A DNA stretch of 64,000 bases from Thermodesulfovibrio yellowstonii DSM 11347 (GCF_000020985.1 NC_011296.1:124001-188000), one strand, 5' to 3'; shown: positions 10,307 to 19,264, counted from the first letter of the stretch. The notes: generated from the sequence alone by a model not told the origin. Numbers and translations: made by a program.

Positions 10307-10335
10307 GGGACAGGTTTTTAAAAATTAGGTATAAT
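10307..10335 (+). promoter_or_regulatory. Predicted sigma70-like promoter of the encapsulated-ferritin-like gene
   Basis: -35-like GGGACA (10307-10312) and -10 TATAAT (10330-10335) are separated by 17 bp. The start codon at 10360 is preceded by a clear GAGGAGG Shine-Dalgarno, giving a conventional leader of about 20 nt, in contrast to the leaderless-looking promoters elsewhere in the window. Confidence 0.5.
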
Positions 10336-10359
10336 TAAAGAAAAAAGAGGAGGTATTCT

Positions 10360-10653
10360 ATGCTTTCCCAGATTCCTTTTTCTATGGACAAATTAGAACA
10401 AGAAGATATTAACAGACAGATTTTACGAATAGGACTTATTGCTGAGCTTGATGCTATTAATCTTTATGAGCAACTTGCTTCATTGACAAATGACGAAAAA
10501 ATTAAAACAATTTTTCTTGATATTGCAAGAGAAGAAAAAACCCATGTTGGAGAGTTTCTCACCCTGCTTCTAATGAATGATGAAGAACAAGAAGATGAAC
10601 TGGAAGAAGGAAAAGAAGAAGTAGAAGAATTATTAGAGGAAGAGGAGGAGTGA
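10360..10653 (+). CDS. Encapsulated-ferritin-like (EncFtn/Flp-type) protein
   Basis: This 97-residue protein has two helices carrying a half-ferritin iron site. The first (AELDAINLYEQLA) supplies E29 and nearby D31, Y36 and E37. The second (REEKTHVGEF) supplies E58, E59 and H62. This matches the short encapsulin-associated ferritin-like family, whose members oxidise and store iron inside encapsulin shells and which is fused to the shell protein in some archaea. A strongly acidic tail (about 73-97, almost all E/D) follows. Membership is by recognition of the motif pattern. No encapsulin shell gene lies in this window, and the tail does not resemble a hydrophobic cargo-loading peptide. It ends directly against the convergent antiporter gene. 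Confidence 0.8.
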   Translation: MLSQIPFSMDKLEQEDINRQILRIGLIAELDAINLYEQLASLTNDEKIKTIFLDIAREEKTHVGEFLTLLLMNDEEQEDELEEGKEEVEELLEEEEE

Positions 10654-11661
10654 TTAAAAAGGTTTAATTATCAAAATGGCATAGAGCAAATAAAAAGAGC
10701 CAGACAAAATTAAAGTAAGAGGGGAGATTCGCTTTCTAAAGTGGATCTCCCCTAAAATTATCAAACCTGCAAGAATTGCCAGGCAGGCACTCAATAAGGC
10801 ATATCCTGTTATATTCCAGTCTGTAAAAATAATTCCCACAGAAACAGGGAAAGTTGACTGAAAGACCATTGCTCCTGTTACATTTCCCATTGCCAAGGTA
10901 TCTCTTCCTTTAAATGTCCATGTTACTGAATTAAACTTTTCAGGAAGTTCAGTTGCAACAGGTGCTATTAATAGAGCAAAAAGAAGAGGGTCAAACCCAA
11001 GCATTAAAGAGACATGCTGAAGAGCAGAAACAAATCCATGAGCACCTTCTATCATTATAAAAAGAGCTAACAGAACCTGAACAAAGGAAAAGAAGCCTTT
11101 GAATCTTTCTACAGGAAGAATTTTCCCAAAAAATTTTTCAAGATAAAGTTTTTCTTCATGTATCAAAGCATCACTTTCACTTTTAAAGGTAAGATAAAGA
11201 TATACAGTGTAGCCGATTACAAGTAAAAAGGCAACTATTATATGCGGGATTATTAACATTGGTAAAAAAATTCCGCAAGAATACATGCAGAGAAAAAATA
11301 TTAAATCTCTTTTTACTGTTGGAATTTCTGCATCAAAAACAAAGGTTCTTTTTTTTGAGATATAGGCAATTAAAACAGTTAAGCCTATAAGCAAAAAAGC
11401 CAATGTTGCAAGCATAAATGGAGCACCCAAGATTGCACCGATTCCAATACTATGTCCTGCTTCTCCTTTATGTAAGAAAATAGCTACCAATGGAAGGATT
11501 GTTTCAGGAAGTGCGGTTCCCACAGCTGCAAGAATGCTTCCTACAACTGCCTGACTGAGTGAAAGTTTTTTCCCGAAGACTTCAATCCCATTTGTAAATA
11601 CTTCTGCGCTAAGCAATATCAACAAAAGATTAAAAAGGAGTAGAAAAATATCTGCAGTCAT
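10654..11661 (-). CDS. Sodium/calcium exchanger family cation antiporter (CaCA)
   Basis: This 335-residue membrane protein has about ten hydrophobic helices arranged as two inverted halves. Each half carries an alpha-repeat with the ion-binding acidic residue: AVGTALPETILPLVAI near residues 46-61 and IAPVATELPEKFNSV near 235-250, followed by GNVTGAMVFQS. This is the CaCA signature, so it probably exchanges Ca2+ or another cation for Na+ or H+. The stop abuts the stop of the ferritin-like gene with no spacer. A perfect -10 box lies 7 nt before the ATG and no Shine-Dalgarno is seen. Confidence 0.88.
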   Translation of the reverse strand: MTADIFLLLFNLLLILLSAEVFTNGIEVFGKKLSLSQAVVGSILAAVGTALPETILPLVAIFLHKGEAGHSIGIGAILGAPFMLATLAFLLIGLTVLIAYISKKRTFVFDAEIPTVKRDLIFFLCMYSCGIFLPMLIIPHIIVAFLLVIGYTVYLYLTFKSESDALIHEEKLYLEKFFGKILPVERFKGFFSFVQVLLALFIMIEGAHGFVSALQHVSLMLGFDPLLFALLIAPVATELPEKFNSVTWTFKGRDTLAMGNVTGAMVFQSTFPVSVGIIFTDWNITGYALLSACLAILAGLIILGEIHFRKRISPLTLILSGSFYLLYAILIIKPF

Positions 11662-11668
11662 GCTTAAA

Positions 11669-11698
11669 ATTATAATCTAAAGTTTTATTTATTAACAA
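11669..11698 (-). promoter_or_regulatory. Predicted sigma70-like promoter of the cation antiporter; leaderless-like
   Basis: Read on the minus strand, TTGTTA (11698-11693) and a perfect TATAAT (11674-11669) are separated by 18 bp. Only 7 nt separate the -10 box from the ATG at 11661, so the predicted transcription start falls at or next to the start codon. Confidence 0.5.
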
Positions 11699-11726
11699 CT
11701 AATTTACTCTAAAAGAGGGAGGGAAA

Positions 11727-13952
11727 ATGGAAAAAATTAAACAAACATTTGAATTGACAGACAATGCTATAGAAGTTTTAAAAAGACGATATCTTAAAAA
11801 GAACGAAGACGGTATATTGATAGAAACCCCTGAAGAACTTTTTACAAGAGTTGCAACTGCAATTGCTCAAATAGATACAATATATGGTAAATCAGAAAAA
11901 GAAGTGTATAGAACAAAAGAAGAATTTTTTGAACTTATGACTTCTTTAAGATTTTTACCAAACTCACCAACTCTTATGAATGCTGGAACTCCACTTGGTC
12001 AGTTGAGTGCTTGTTTTGTTTTACCTGTTGAGGATTCTATGGAAGGAATCTTTGATGCAGTAAAATATGCAGCAATAATACATAAATCTGGAGGAGGAAC
12101 AGGATTCAGTTTTTCCCGTCTTAGACCAAAAGGCGATGTTGTAGGTTCAACCAAAGGCATAAGCTCAGGTCCTGTATCTTTTATGAGTGTTTTTGATTCC
12201 GCTACAGAAGCTGTAAAGCAGGGTGGCAGGCGCAGAGGTGCAAATATGGGACTTTTAAGAGTAGACCATCCTGATATTTTAGAGTTTATAACCTGCAAGG
12301 ATGACCTCACAAAATTCACAAATTTTAATATTTCAGTAGGACTGACAGAAGAATTTATGAAAGCTGTTATAAACGATGAAGAATATGAGCTTATTAATCC
12401 TCGTTCAGGAAAGATTGTAAAACGCCTTAAAGCTAAAGAAGTTTTTGACCTGATTGTTCATCAGGCATGGAAAAATGGTGAACCCGGGATTGTTTTTCTT
12501 GATAGAATAAATGCGGCTAACCCAACACCGTCACTTGGTGAGATTGAGGCAACTAATCCATGCGGAGAACAACCACTTTTACCCTATGAATCCTGTAATC
12601 TTGGCTCAATAAATCTTGCAAAAATGGTTAAAGATAACTCTGTTGACTGGGAACTTCTTAAAGATACAGTATGGAAGGCTGTCCATTTTCTTGATAATGT
12701 TATTGATGCAAACAAATATCCTTTGTCGCTTATTGAACAGAACACAAAGGCAAACAGAAAAATAGGACTTGGAGTAATGGGATGGGCTGATATGCTGATT
12801 CAATTGAAAATTCCTTATAATTCAAAGGAAGCATTAAATTTAGCAGAAGAATTAATGAAGTTCATACTTCATGAAGGACGACTTGCTTCTAAAGAACTTG
12901 CAAAGGAAAGAGGGACATTTCCAAACTATGCAAAGAGCATTTACTATGACAAAATGCCTTTAAGGAATGCGACGATAACAACAATTGCACCGACAGGAAC
13001 TCTTTCAATTATTGCAGGTTGCTCATCTGGGATAGAACCTCTTTTTGCTCTATGTTTTGCAAGAAATGTAATGGATGGAACAAGGCTTGTAGAAGTTAAT
13101 CCTTACTTTAAAAAAGAAATGGAAAAAATAGGGATATGGTCTGATAGTTTGGCAGATAAAATAGCTGAAACTGGTTCAATTCAGGGAATAAAAGAAATAC
13201 CTGAGGAAATAAAGAAAATTTTTGTAACAGCTCATGAAGTTTCTCCATCTGAACATATAAGGATGCAGGCAGCATTTCAACAGTATGTTGACAATGCAGT
13301 CAGTAAAACTGTAAATCTTCCAAATCAGGCAACAGAAGAGGATGTAAGAGAAGTTTATCTCCTTGCATATCGTCTTGGATGTAAAGGTGTTACTGTTTAT
13401 AGAGATGGTTCAAGACATGGACAGGTTATTCAAAAAGGTAAAACAGAATCCCCAGCTTTACAGATAAGCCTTAAACCAAGAAAGAGACCTGAAACTCTTA
13501 AAGGTGTTACAAGATTAATGAAGACAGGCTGCGGAAATCTTTATGTGACAATAAATAAAGATAAAGATGGAAAACCTTTTGAAGTTTTTACAAATATAGG
13601 AAAAGCAGGAGGATGTGCTGCTTCTCAGGCAGAAGCGATTGGAAGGCTAATTTCTCTTGCATTAAGAAGCGGAATTGAGCCACAAGAAATAGTAAAGCAA
13701 CTTAAAGGTATTTCTTGTCATGCTCCTGTTTGGTCAGGTAATGGCAAGATTACAAGCTGTTCAGATGCTATTGCTAAGGCAATAGAGGCAGAATTAAGAG
13801 AAACAAAAGGAAATAGTCTGGAAAATAAAGAGGAGATAAAAAACAATTCAGAGGCAGCTCACTATGGAGCCTGTCCTGAATGTGGAAGTTCTCTTTCTTA
13901 TGAAGAAGGTTGTGTGATATGTCATAGTTGTGGGTTTACCAGATGCAGCTAA
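11727..13952 (+). CDS. nrdJ: Adenosylcobalamin-dependent (class II) ribonucleotide reductase
   Basis: This 741-residue enzyme makes deoxyribonucleotides using B12 as the radical source, so it needs no oxygen. The conserved catalytic region includes LSACFVLP (first active-site cysteine), NPCGEQPLLPYESCNLGS (cysteine/Asn/Glu finger loop) and the phosphate-binding TTIAPTGTLSIIAG. A TSCPD-type domain (about 590-690) follows. The C-terminal zinc ribbon (CPECGSS...CVICHSCG, about 715-737) ends in the redox-relay-like CGFTRCS. Shine-Dalgarno GAGGGAGG precedes the ATG. It heads a plus-strand cluster with the GroES-like, LOG and rlmN genes. Confidence 0.97.
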   Translation: MEKIKQTFELTDNAIEVLKRRYLKKNEDGILIETPEELFTRVATAIAQIDTIYGKSEKEVYRTKEEFFELMTSLRFLPNSPTLMNAGTPLGQLSACFVLPVEDSMEGIFDAVKYAAIIHKSGGGTGFSFSRLRPKGDVVGSTKGISSGPVSFMSVFDSATEAVKQGGRRRGANMGLLRVDHPDILEFITCKDDLTKFTNFNISVGLTEEFMKAVINDEEYELINPRSGKIVKRLKAKEVFDLIVHQAWKNGEPGIVFLDRINAANPTPSLGEIEATNPCGEQPLLPYESCNLGSINLAKMVKDNSVDWELLKDTVWKAVHFLDNVIDANKYPLSLIEQNTKANRKIGLGVMGWADMLIQLKIPYNSKEALNLAEELMKFILHEGRLASKELAKERGTFPNYAKSIYYDKMPLRNATITTIAPTGTLSIIAGCSSGIEPLFALCFARNVMDGTRLVEVNPYFKKEMEKIGIWSDSLADKIAETGSIQGIKEIPEEIKKIFVTAHEVSPSEHIRMQAAFQQYVDNAVSKTVNLPNQATEEDVREVYLLAYRLGCKGVTVYRDGSRHGQVIQKGKTESPALQISLKPRKRPETLKGVTRLMKTGCGNLYVTINKDKDGKPFEVFTNIGKAGGCAASQAEAIGRLISLALRSGIEPQEIVKQLKGISCHAPVWSGNGKITSCSDAIAKAIEAELRETKGNSLENKEEIKNNSEAAHYGACPECGSSLSYEEGCVICHSCGFTRCS

Positions 13953-13966
13953 GATAGAGTGAAGTT

Positions 13967-14356
13967 ATGAAAACTAAAAGAGAGTTTATAATAGTTGGAG
14001 ACAGAGTTCTTATTGAGCCAGATGAGCGAATGGATAAAACTTCAGCAGGTCTTTTTTTACCACCAACTGTTAAGGAAAAAGACAAGGTTCTTGGTGGTAG
14101 AATTGTTAAGGTTGGTCCTGGTTATCCAGTCAATGATCCTTCTGCTGTGCTTGAAGAGCCATGGAAACAGTCAAACACCGAATCAATAAGATATATTCCT
14201 CTGCAAGCAAAAGAAGGTGACTATGCACTTTTCCTTAAAGATGCAGGAATTGAAATAGAATTTGAAGAAAAAAAGTATTTAATTGTACCACATTCGGCGA
14301 TACTTGCACTTATAAGAACAACAATAATAGAGGATGAAGATGATAGAGGATTTTAA
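13967..14356 (+). CDS. GroES-like (Cpn10 family) protein, enlarged
   Basis: This 129-residue member of the chaperonin-10 fold has the GroES opening VGDRVLIEPDE, a mobile-loop equivalent (KTSAGLFLPPT), GGRIVKVGPGYP, and the closing EEKKYLIVPHSAILALI. Canonical GroES is about 95 residues. The extra length is a mid-protein insert at about 50-80 plus a short acidic tail. No groEL is adjacent, so this is likely a divergent stand-alone paralogue rather than the main co-chaperonin. It lies 14 nt after nrdJ, and its last 23 nt overlap the LOG gene. Confidence 0.82.
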   Translation: MKTKREFIIVGDRVLIEPDERMDKTSAGLFLPPTVKEKDKVLGGRIVKVGPGYPVNDPSAVLEEPWKQSNTESIRYIPLQAKEGDYALFLKDAGIEIEFEEKKYLIVPHSAILALIRTTIIEDEDDRGF

Positions 14357-15008
14357 ATCTACTGATACATGGCGAGTCTTCAGAATACAATCTGAACTTG
14401 TTGAAGGATTTGAAACACTTCATGGAATAGGTCCTGCTGTTTCAATATTTGGCAGTTCAAGACTAACAGAGGAAAGTTTTTATTATCAAGAAGCCTTTAA
14501 AGTTGCAAGACTTCTAAGTCAGGCGGGTTTTTCAATTATCACAGGAGGCGGGCCTGGTATAATGGAAGCAGCAAATAAAGGTGCAAAAATAGGCAGGGGT
14601 AAATCTATTGGATTGAATATAGAAATTCCTCATGAGCAACGTCCCAATAAATATCTTGATATTTCATTAAATTTTAGATACTTTTTTGTAAGAAAACTTA
14701 TGTTTATAAAATATTCCATAGGTTTTGTTATTTTCCCAGGCGGATTTGGAACTCTTGATGAACTTTTTGAAGCATTAACGCTTGTTCAAACAGGTAAAAT
14801 TATTTCGTTTCCTGTTGTTCTTTACGGTTCTGAATACTGGAAAGGACTTCTTGATTGGTTTAAAAATTCTCCAAAGAATTTGGGCGCAATAAGCCTTGAT
14901 GATTTTAAATATTTTGAAATAATTGACAATCCTGAAGCAGTTTGCGGTTATCTTAGAAATTATCTTACCCGTCTTGGAGTTCCCTTGCCTGATTTTTATT
15001 GCGAATAA
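14334..15008 (+). CDS. LOG family protein (TIGR00730-type phosphoribohydrolase-like)
   Basis: This 224-residue Rossmann-fold protein has GSSRLTEES, TGGGPGIMEAANKGA and the catalytic LOG signature PGGFGTLDELFEALTLVQTGKI. LOG proteins hydrolyse nucleotide 5'-monophosphates to base and ribose phosphate; some release cytokinins, others act in nucleotide salvage or damage control. The precise substrate is unknown. The start overlaps the GroES-like gene by 23 nt. The stop TAA shares a base with the ATG of rlmN. Placement behind nrdJ would fit a nucleotide-metabolism role, but this is inference. Confidence 0.88.
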   Translation: MKMIEDFKSTDTWRVFRIQSELVEGFETLHGIGPAVSIFGSSRLTEESFYYQEAFKVARLLSQAGFSIITGGGPGIMEAANKGAKIGRGKSIGLNIEIPHEQRPNKYLDISLNFRYFFVRKLMFIKYSIGFVIFPGGFGTLDELFEALTLVQTGKIISFPVVLYGSEYWKGLLDWFKNSPKNLGAISLDDFKYFEIIDNPEAVCGYLRNYLTRLGVPLPDFYCE

Positions 15009-16036
15009 TGTATAAACAGAATCTGAAAGAGCTTACCACAAAACAGATAGAAAAAATAATATTAGATGAATCTCTTCCATTATATCGTAGTAAACAAATA
15101 GTTCAATGGATTTATAAGAAATTTGTAGACTCAATAAACGATATCACTGAATGGTCTAAATCATTGAGAGAGAGATTTTCAGAAAAATATTATATCGGGA
15201 GAATAAATCTTTTTGATAAAAGAATAAGCATTGATGGGACTATAAAATTTCTCTGGGAGCTTGAAGATGGTGAAAAAATAGAAAGTGTTTTAATCTCAGA
15301 TAAAGATAGATTAACCCTATGTGTATCAAGTCAGGTTGGCTGTATGCTTAAATGTAAATTTTGTCTTACAGGGAAAATTGGATTAAAAAGAAATCTGAAA
15401 GCATGGGAAATAGTTGACCAGTATATTCAGGTAAGCAAAATAATACAAAAAGAAAATAGAAAGATTACTAATATTGTTTTTATGGGCATGGGGGAGCCTC
15501 TGTTAAATTTTGAAAATGTGGTTGAGGCATTATGGAGACTTAAAGACTTAATATTATTTTCTCCAAGCAGAATTACTCTTTCAACTGCTGGAATAATTCC
15601 TGCAATAAAGGAATTACCATACAAAGCTCCAGCCATTAAATTAGCTATCTCATTAAATGCAACAGACAATAAGACAAGAAGTTATTTAATGCCGATAAAT
15701 AAAAAGTATCCTCTTCATGAACTTATTAAAACTTTAAGAGATTATCCATTAAAGCCAAGACATAGAATAACCTTTGAGTATATATTGATAAAGGGGATAA
15801 ATTGTTCTGAAAAGGATGCTTATAGGCTTTCTGAACTACTTAAAGGCATTCCTTCAAAGATAAATTTAATTCCTTTTAATCCTTGGGAAGGATGCGAATT
15901 TGAAAGACCTGAGGATAATGAAATACTTAATTTTCAGGAAATATTGGCAGCAAGAGGTTATTCAGTCTTTATAAGAAAAAGCAAAGGCACAGATATACTT
16001 GCTGCCTGTGGGCAGTTGAAGGCTTTATACCCTTAG
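15008..16036 (+). CDS. rlmN: 23S rRNA/tRNA adenine-2-methyltransferase RlmN
   Basis: This 342-residue radical SAM methyltransferase modifies A2503 of 23S rRNA and A37 of some tRNAs. It shows the cluster-binding CMLKCKFCLTG (CxxxCxxC), GMGEPLLNFENV, ISLNATDNKTR, and a C-terminal CG near the end (ILAACGQLKAL) that supplies the methyl-carrying cysteine region. I chose the ATG at 15008, whose A is the last base of the preceding TAA, over an in-frame TTG at 14999. The length is normal for the family. It converges with the Fe-S/zinc cluster gene, with stops adjacent. Confidence 0.96.
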   Translation: MYKQNLKELTTKQIEKIILDESLPLYRSKQIVQWIYKKFVDSINDITEWSKSLRERFSEKYYIGRINLFDKRISIDGTIKFLWELEDGEKIESVLISDKDRLTLCVSSQVGCMLKCKFCLTGKIGLKRNLKAWEIVDQYIQVSKIIQKENRKITNIVFMGMGEPLLNFENVVEALWRLKDLILFSPSRITLSTAGIIPAIKELPYKAPAIKLAISLNATDNKTRSYLMPINKKYPLHELIKTLRDYPLKPRHRITFEYILIKGINCSEKDAYRLSELLKGIPSKINLIPFNPWEGCEFERPEDNEILNFQEILAARGYSVFIRKSKGTDILAACGQLKALYP

Positions 16037-16801
16037 TTATTTCCTTTTCAGCTTCAGTGTTTCCTTTATCATAAGAAGAAACTTAACGTAATCAAAACCG
16101 AAATTCATAAGTTCTGTTTCGTCTTTTTTTATTTTATTTATTTTTTCTTCTGAGACATCAAAGACATCAAGAAACTTGCTTTCAAAGACAAATCTTTTAA
16201 ATGCATCAATATCATAGCAGGCTGTATAAAATGCTTTTTGTTTTTTCTCATCAAGTTTTTCTGCTTTAAGATTTCTTATAAAGAAAAGTTCACGCCATCC
16301 TCTATTCATGTCATCATATACGTCAACTCCTTGGTCTTTTCTCCACTCTTGAACTGTCCACTCTTTTTCCTCTTCAAATCCCTTGCAGTGAGGCTCTTTA
16401 ACAAAAAAGTAGTGTTCTTCTGTTATTCCATCTGTTAAGTCAAACTTTTTAAGGGATGCTTGTCCTATAGGATAATATCTACAGGTAGCTGGTCTGTCTT
16501 CATAAACAGAACATCCTGCTTCGCAAAGAAAAGGACATGTTTTCTCTTCATCATCATTTTTGTTCAAAAATACAAAGGGATATCCGCTCTTAGGTTCAAC
16601 AAAAACATAGGTATATTTCATCAAAAACTCACCTGAAGATATACCAAATCTATTTCTAAGCCTCATTATGTCATAGGGAGTAAGCATTATATCAATATTT
16701 TTACAGCAGCTTTTGTAACAGGATATTCCTGGATAACAGCGAAACTTAAAATTTGATTCAAGTGTTAGCTCCTCTGGAGCTATTGCATTAATGTTTAACA
16801 T
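16037..16801 (-). CDS. YkgJ-type cysteine cluster protein (putative Fe-S/zinc protein)
   Basis: This 254-residue protein has the YkgJ/UPF0153 pattern of eight clustered cysteines: CYPGISCYKSCC near residues 22-33 and CPFLCEAGCSVYEDRPATCRYYP near 89-111. The family is predicted to bind an Fe-S cluster or zinc, and no biochemical role is settled. The rest of the protein is charged with no membrane segment. Its start ATG shares one base with the TAA of the upstream yjbQ-like gene, so the dapL-yjbQ-ykgJ genes form one minus-strand unit. A second YkgJ-type protein is encoded at 46698-47495. Confidence 0.88.
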   Translation of the reverse strand: MLNINAIAPEELTLESNFKFRCYPGISCYKSCCKNIDIMLTPYDIMRLRNRFGISSGEFLMKYTYVFVEPKSGYPFVFLNKNDDEEKTCPFLCEAGCSVYEDRPATCRYYPIGQASLKKFDLTDGITEEHYFFVKEPHCKGFEEEKEWTVQEWRKDQGVDVYDDMNRGWRELFFIRNLKAEKLDEKKQKAFYTACYDIDAFKRFVFESKFLDVFDVSEEKINKIKKDETELMNFGFDYVKFLLMIKETLKLKRK

Positions 16802-17202
16802 TATTCCTCCTCTTTAAGTATTTTTAGATAAATTTTTCTTGTTCTTGGTCCGTCAAATTCGCAGAAAAATATGCTCTGCCATTGCCCCAAAATAAGATTT
16901 CCATTTTCAATAAAAATATTGACAGATGACCCTACAAGAGTTGTTTTTATATGACTGTCTGCATTCCCTTCCATATGAAGATACCCTGCCCCATAGGGTG
17001 CTATTTTTTTTAATGCATTGATTATATCCTTTTTTACTGAAGGGTCTGCTCCTTCATTTATTGTTATGCCTGCGGTTGTGTGAGGAACATAGAGATAACA
17101 AACTCCATTTTTAATTCCTGAATCTCTTACAGCTTTTTCTACCTCATCAGTGATATCAATTAGTTCCTCTCTTGAAGAAGTCTTTACTGTCAATGTTTTC
17201 AT
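16801..17202 (-). CDS. YjbQ family protein (UPF0047)
   Basis: This 133-residue protein is a near-complete match to the small UPF0047/YjbQ family. It has the signature VPHTTAGITINEGADPSV, HMEGNADSHIKTTLVGSS and a closing GPRTRKIYLKIL. A bacterial member shows weak thiamine-phosphate synthase activity, but the physiological function is unknown. It is sandwiched between dapL and the YkgJ-type gene with single-base overlaps, so it is co-translated with them. Confidence 0.92.
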   Translation of the reverse strand: MKTLTVKTSSREELIDITDEVEKAVRDSGIKNGVCYLYVPHTTAGITINEGADPSVKKDIINALKKIAPYGAGYLHMEGNADSHIKTTLVGSSVNIFIENGNLILGQWQSIFFCEFDGPRTRKIYLKILKEEE

Positions 17203-18362
17203 TACAGTTTAAGCCTCCTTATTCTTTCTACAGCTTCTTTTATTTTTTCCTTAGACTGCGTAAGAGCAAATCTGATATATCCTTCTCCATGTTCACCAAA
17301 ACCTACTCCAGGTGTACATAAAACTTCAGCTTCTTTTAAAAGTTTAGCAACAAAATCAATGGATTTTCCATTAGGAACTTTTACCCATAGATAAAAAGTT
17401 GCTGCAGGTTTTTTAAGAGCAAATCCTGCATTTTTAAGTCCTTCATATAAAATATCTCTTCTTTCTCTGTATACATTTCTAATTTGTTTTAAAACAGTAT
17501 CTTCAGTTTTCAGAGCTACAATACTTGCCTCCTGAATTGCTTGAAAAACTCCAGAATCAAGATTTGTTTTAACCTTGCCAAGTCCTGCAAGAATATCTTT
17601 ATTACCAACAGCAAATCCTATTCTCCATCCTGTCATATTATATGTTTTTGAAAGAGAATGAAATTCTATTCCAACATCTTTTGCTCCATCTATTTGCATA
17701 AAGCTAATAGGTTTTTCTTCATAGTAAACCTCTGAGTAAGCAGCATCATGACATACGATTATATTGTATTTATTTGCAAATTCTATGATTTTTTTATAAA
17801 AATCCGTACCTGCACAGGCTGATGTAGGATTATTTGGATAATTTATGAACATAAGTTTTGCTTTTTTACATACATCTTCTGGAATTGAGTCAATATCAGG
17901 AAGGAATCCATTGTCTTCTTTAAGAGGCATAAAATAAGGAATACCTCCTGCAAACTTTGTTCCAACAGGATATACAGGGTAACCAGGAGATGGCACAAGA
18001 ACAATGTCTCCAGGGTCAATAAATGCAAGAGGAATGTGCCCAATCCCTTCTTTTGAACCAATAAGACTGATAACTTCCTTTTCAGGATCAAGCTCAACAT
18101 TGAATCTTTCTTTGTACCAATCAGCCACAGCCTTTCTGTATGAAAGCATTCCTTCATAGCTTGGATATCTGTGGTGCTCTGACTTTTCAACAGCTTTTTT
18201 CATTGCATCTACAATGTGAGAAAGAGTTGGAATATCAGGATCTCCAATGCTTAAATCAATTAAATCCGCTCCTTTTAAGAGAGCTTCTCTTTTCATTTGG
18301 TCAATTGCTGCAAAAAGATATGGTGGTAAAGTTCTAATTCTTTCAGCATACTGAATCTGCAT
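17202..18362 (-). CDS. dapL: LL-diaminopimelate aminotransferase (DapL-type PLP enzyme)
   Basis: This 386-residue fold-type I aminotransferase has the opening of the DapL/DapC_direct group (RIRTLPPYLFAAIDQMK), the DLSIGDPDIPT and RYPSYEGMLSYR segments, NYPNNPTSA, and the PLP lysine in HSLSKTYNMTGWRIGF. Such enzymes convert tetrahydrodipicolinate directly to LL-diaminopimelate for lysine and peptidoglycan, bypassing the acyl intermediates. Assignment to dapL over a general aspartate-type transaminase rests on overall similarity. It has a strong Shine-Dalgarno (GAGGAGG) and is first in the operon with the YjbQ and YkgJ-type genes. Confidence 0.85.
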   Translation of the reverse strand: MQIQYAERIRTLPPYLFAAIDQMKREALLKGADLIDLSIGDPDIPTLSHIVDAMKKAVEKSEHHRYPSYEGMLSYRKAVADWYKERFNVELDPEKEVISLIGSKEGIGHIPLAFIDPGDIVLVPSPGYPVYPVGTKFAGGIPYFMPLKEDNGFLPDIDSIPEDVCKKAKLMFINYPNNPTSACAGTDFYKKIIEFANKYNIIVCHDAAYSEVYYEEKPISFMQIDGAKDVGIEFHSLSKTYNMTGWRIGFAVGNKDILAGLGKVKTNLDSGVFQAIQEASIVALKTEDTVLKQIRNVYRERRDILYEGLKNAGFALKKPAATFYLWVKVPNGKSIDFVAKLLKEAEVLCTPGVGFGEHGEGYIRFALTQSKEKIKEAVERIRRLKL

Positions 18363-18437
18363 TCTCGTCCTCCTCGTGGTGTTTGTTTATTTAGTTTACA
18401 AAAAAAATAGTAATATTTCAAAAAATTTGAATTATTT

Positions 18438-19088
18438 TCAGTTTTTAAGAATAAATCTTACTGGAAGGATTGCCCGACAGGCTACTGGTTTACCATCTTT
18501 AATTGCAGGTGAAAATTTTGATTTTTTTACTGCTTCTATGGCTGATTCAGTGAAACCATAAGGAGCTCCTTCTATTATTTCAATATGCATGAGTTCTCCT
18601 TTTTCATTAAGGGTAAGCCTTAGAGTAACTTTTCCCTCTTTTCCCAGTCTTCTTGCAATTTGTGGATATATAGGAATTTCTCTATGAATAAACTTAGGTC
18701 CATAAGCAGTACCAAACTCTGTGTCAATAATTCCATCTTTGTCTGATTTTAAGTTTGATGCAATTTTATTTGAAGATATTTTCTGTGAGGTTTCAACATT
18801 GGAAGAAGAATAATTTGTGATAGTTTCAGTTTTTTGATTCTCAATTTTTATATTCTCATCAGATTTAACAGTAAAAGGGATTTTTTCTACAGTTTTTTTT
18901 GTTAAAGGAACTGAAGTCTTAACATCTCCTTTAAATGATTTAGTTACGTCATTTATTATAAAAATTTCCAGCTTCTGGTAGTCTTTATTTAATTTTACAA
19001 AGCTTGAAACTGTCACAAAAATTAAAAGATGGAAAAAAACAGAAATTACTACAAAATACTGAATTTTATTTATATAAACTATTCTCAT
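18438..19088 (-). CDS. TonB-like energy transducer
   Basis: This 216-residue protein has one N-terminal membrane helix (about 10-30). A periplasmic linker rich in Ser, Lys and Thr, not proline, spans about 35-130. A C-terminal TonB domain (about 135-214) contains YPQIARRLGKEGKVTLRLTL and ends in LPVRFILKN. It would transmit proton-motive force from ExbB/ExbD to outer-membrane receptors. No exbB, exbD or receptor gene is in this window. The linker is unusually proline-poor for TonB. The start has no convincing Shine-Dalgarno. Confidence 0.87.
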   Translation of the reverse strand: MRIVYINKIQYFVVISVFFHLLIFVTVSSFVKLNKDYQKLEIFIINDVTKSFKGDVKTSVPLTKKTVEKIPFTVKSDENIKIENQKTETITNYSSSNVETSQKISSNKIASNLKSDKDGIIDTEFGTAYGPKFIHREIPIYPQIARRLGKEGKVTLRLTLNEKGELMHIEIIEGAPYGFTESAIEAVKKSKFSPAIKDGKPVACRAILPVRFILKN

Positions 19089-19094
19089 TTTTCC

Positions 19095-19133
19095 ATAAAA
19101 AAGCCATGAAAGCTTCTTGAGCCTTCATGGCTT
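19095..19133 (-). terminator. Rho-independent terminator
   Basis: A perfect 10-bp stem, AAGCCATGAA (19101-19110) with TTCATGGCTT (19124-19133), encloses a 13-nt loop. Read on the minus strand the stem is followed by a run of six T. It would end transcripts from the truncated ATPase gene and lies just upstream of the TonB-like gene. Confidence 0.8.
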
Positions 19134-19264
19134 TGATTCACCCTTCAGGATGAGTTTGAAAAAATTTTAAAATATTTCATAATTCCCAGTCAACTTTTCG
19201 CTGTTCGTTTGTGGTTACAACAATAAAATGTCACATATTATGACTCAATAGCCATAAAAGCTTT

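Noticed and set aside
14999-15007. TTG at 14999 as the rlmN start
   Set aside because: The ATG at 15008 overlaps the preceding stop in the usual coupled form and gives the family-typical N-terminus.
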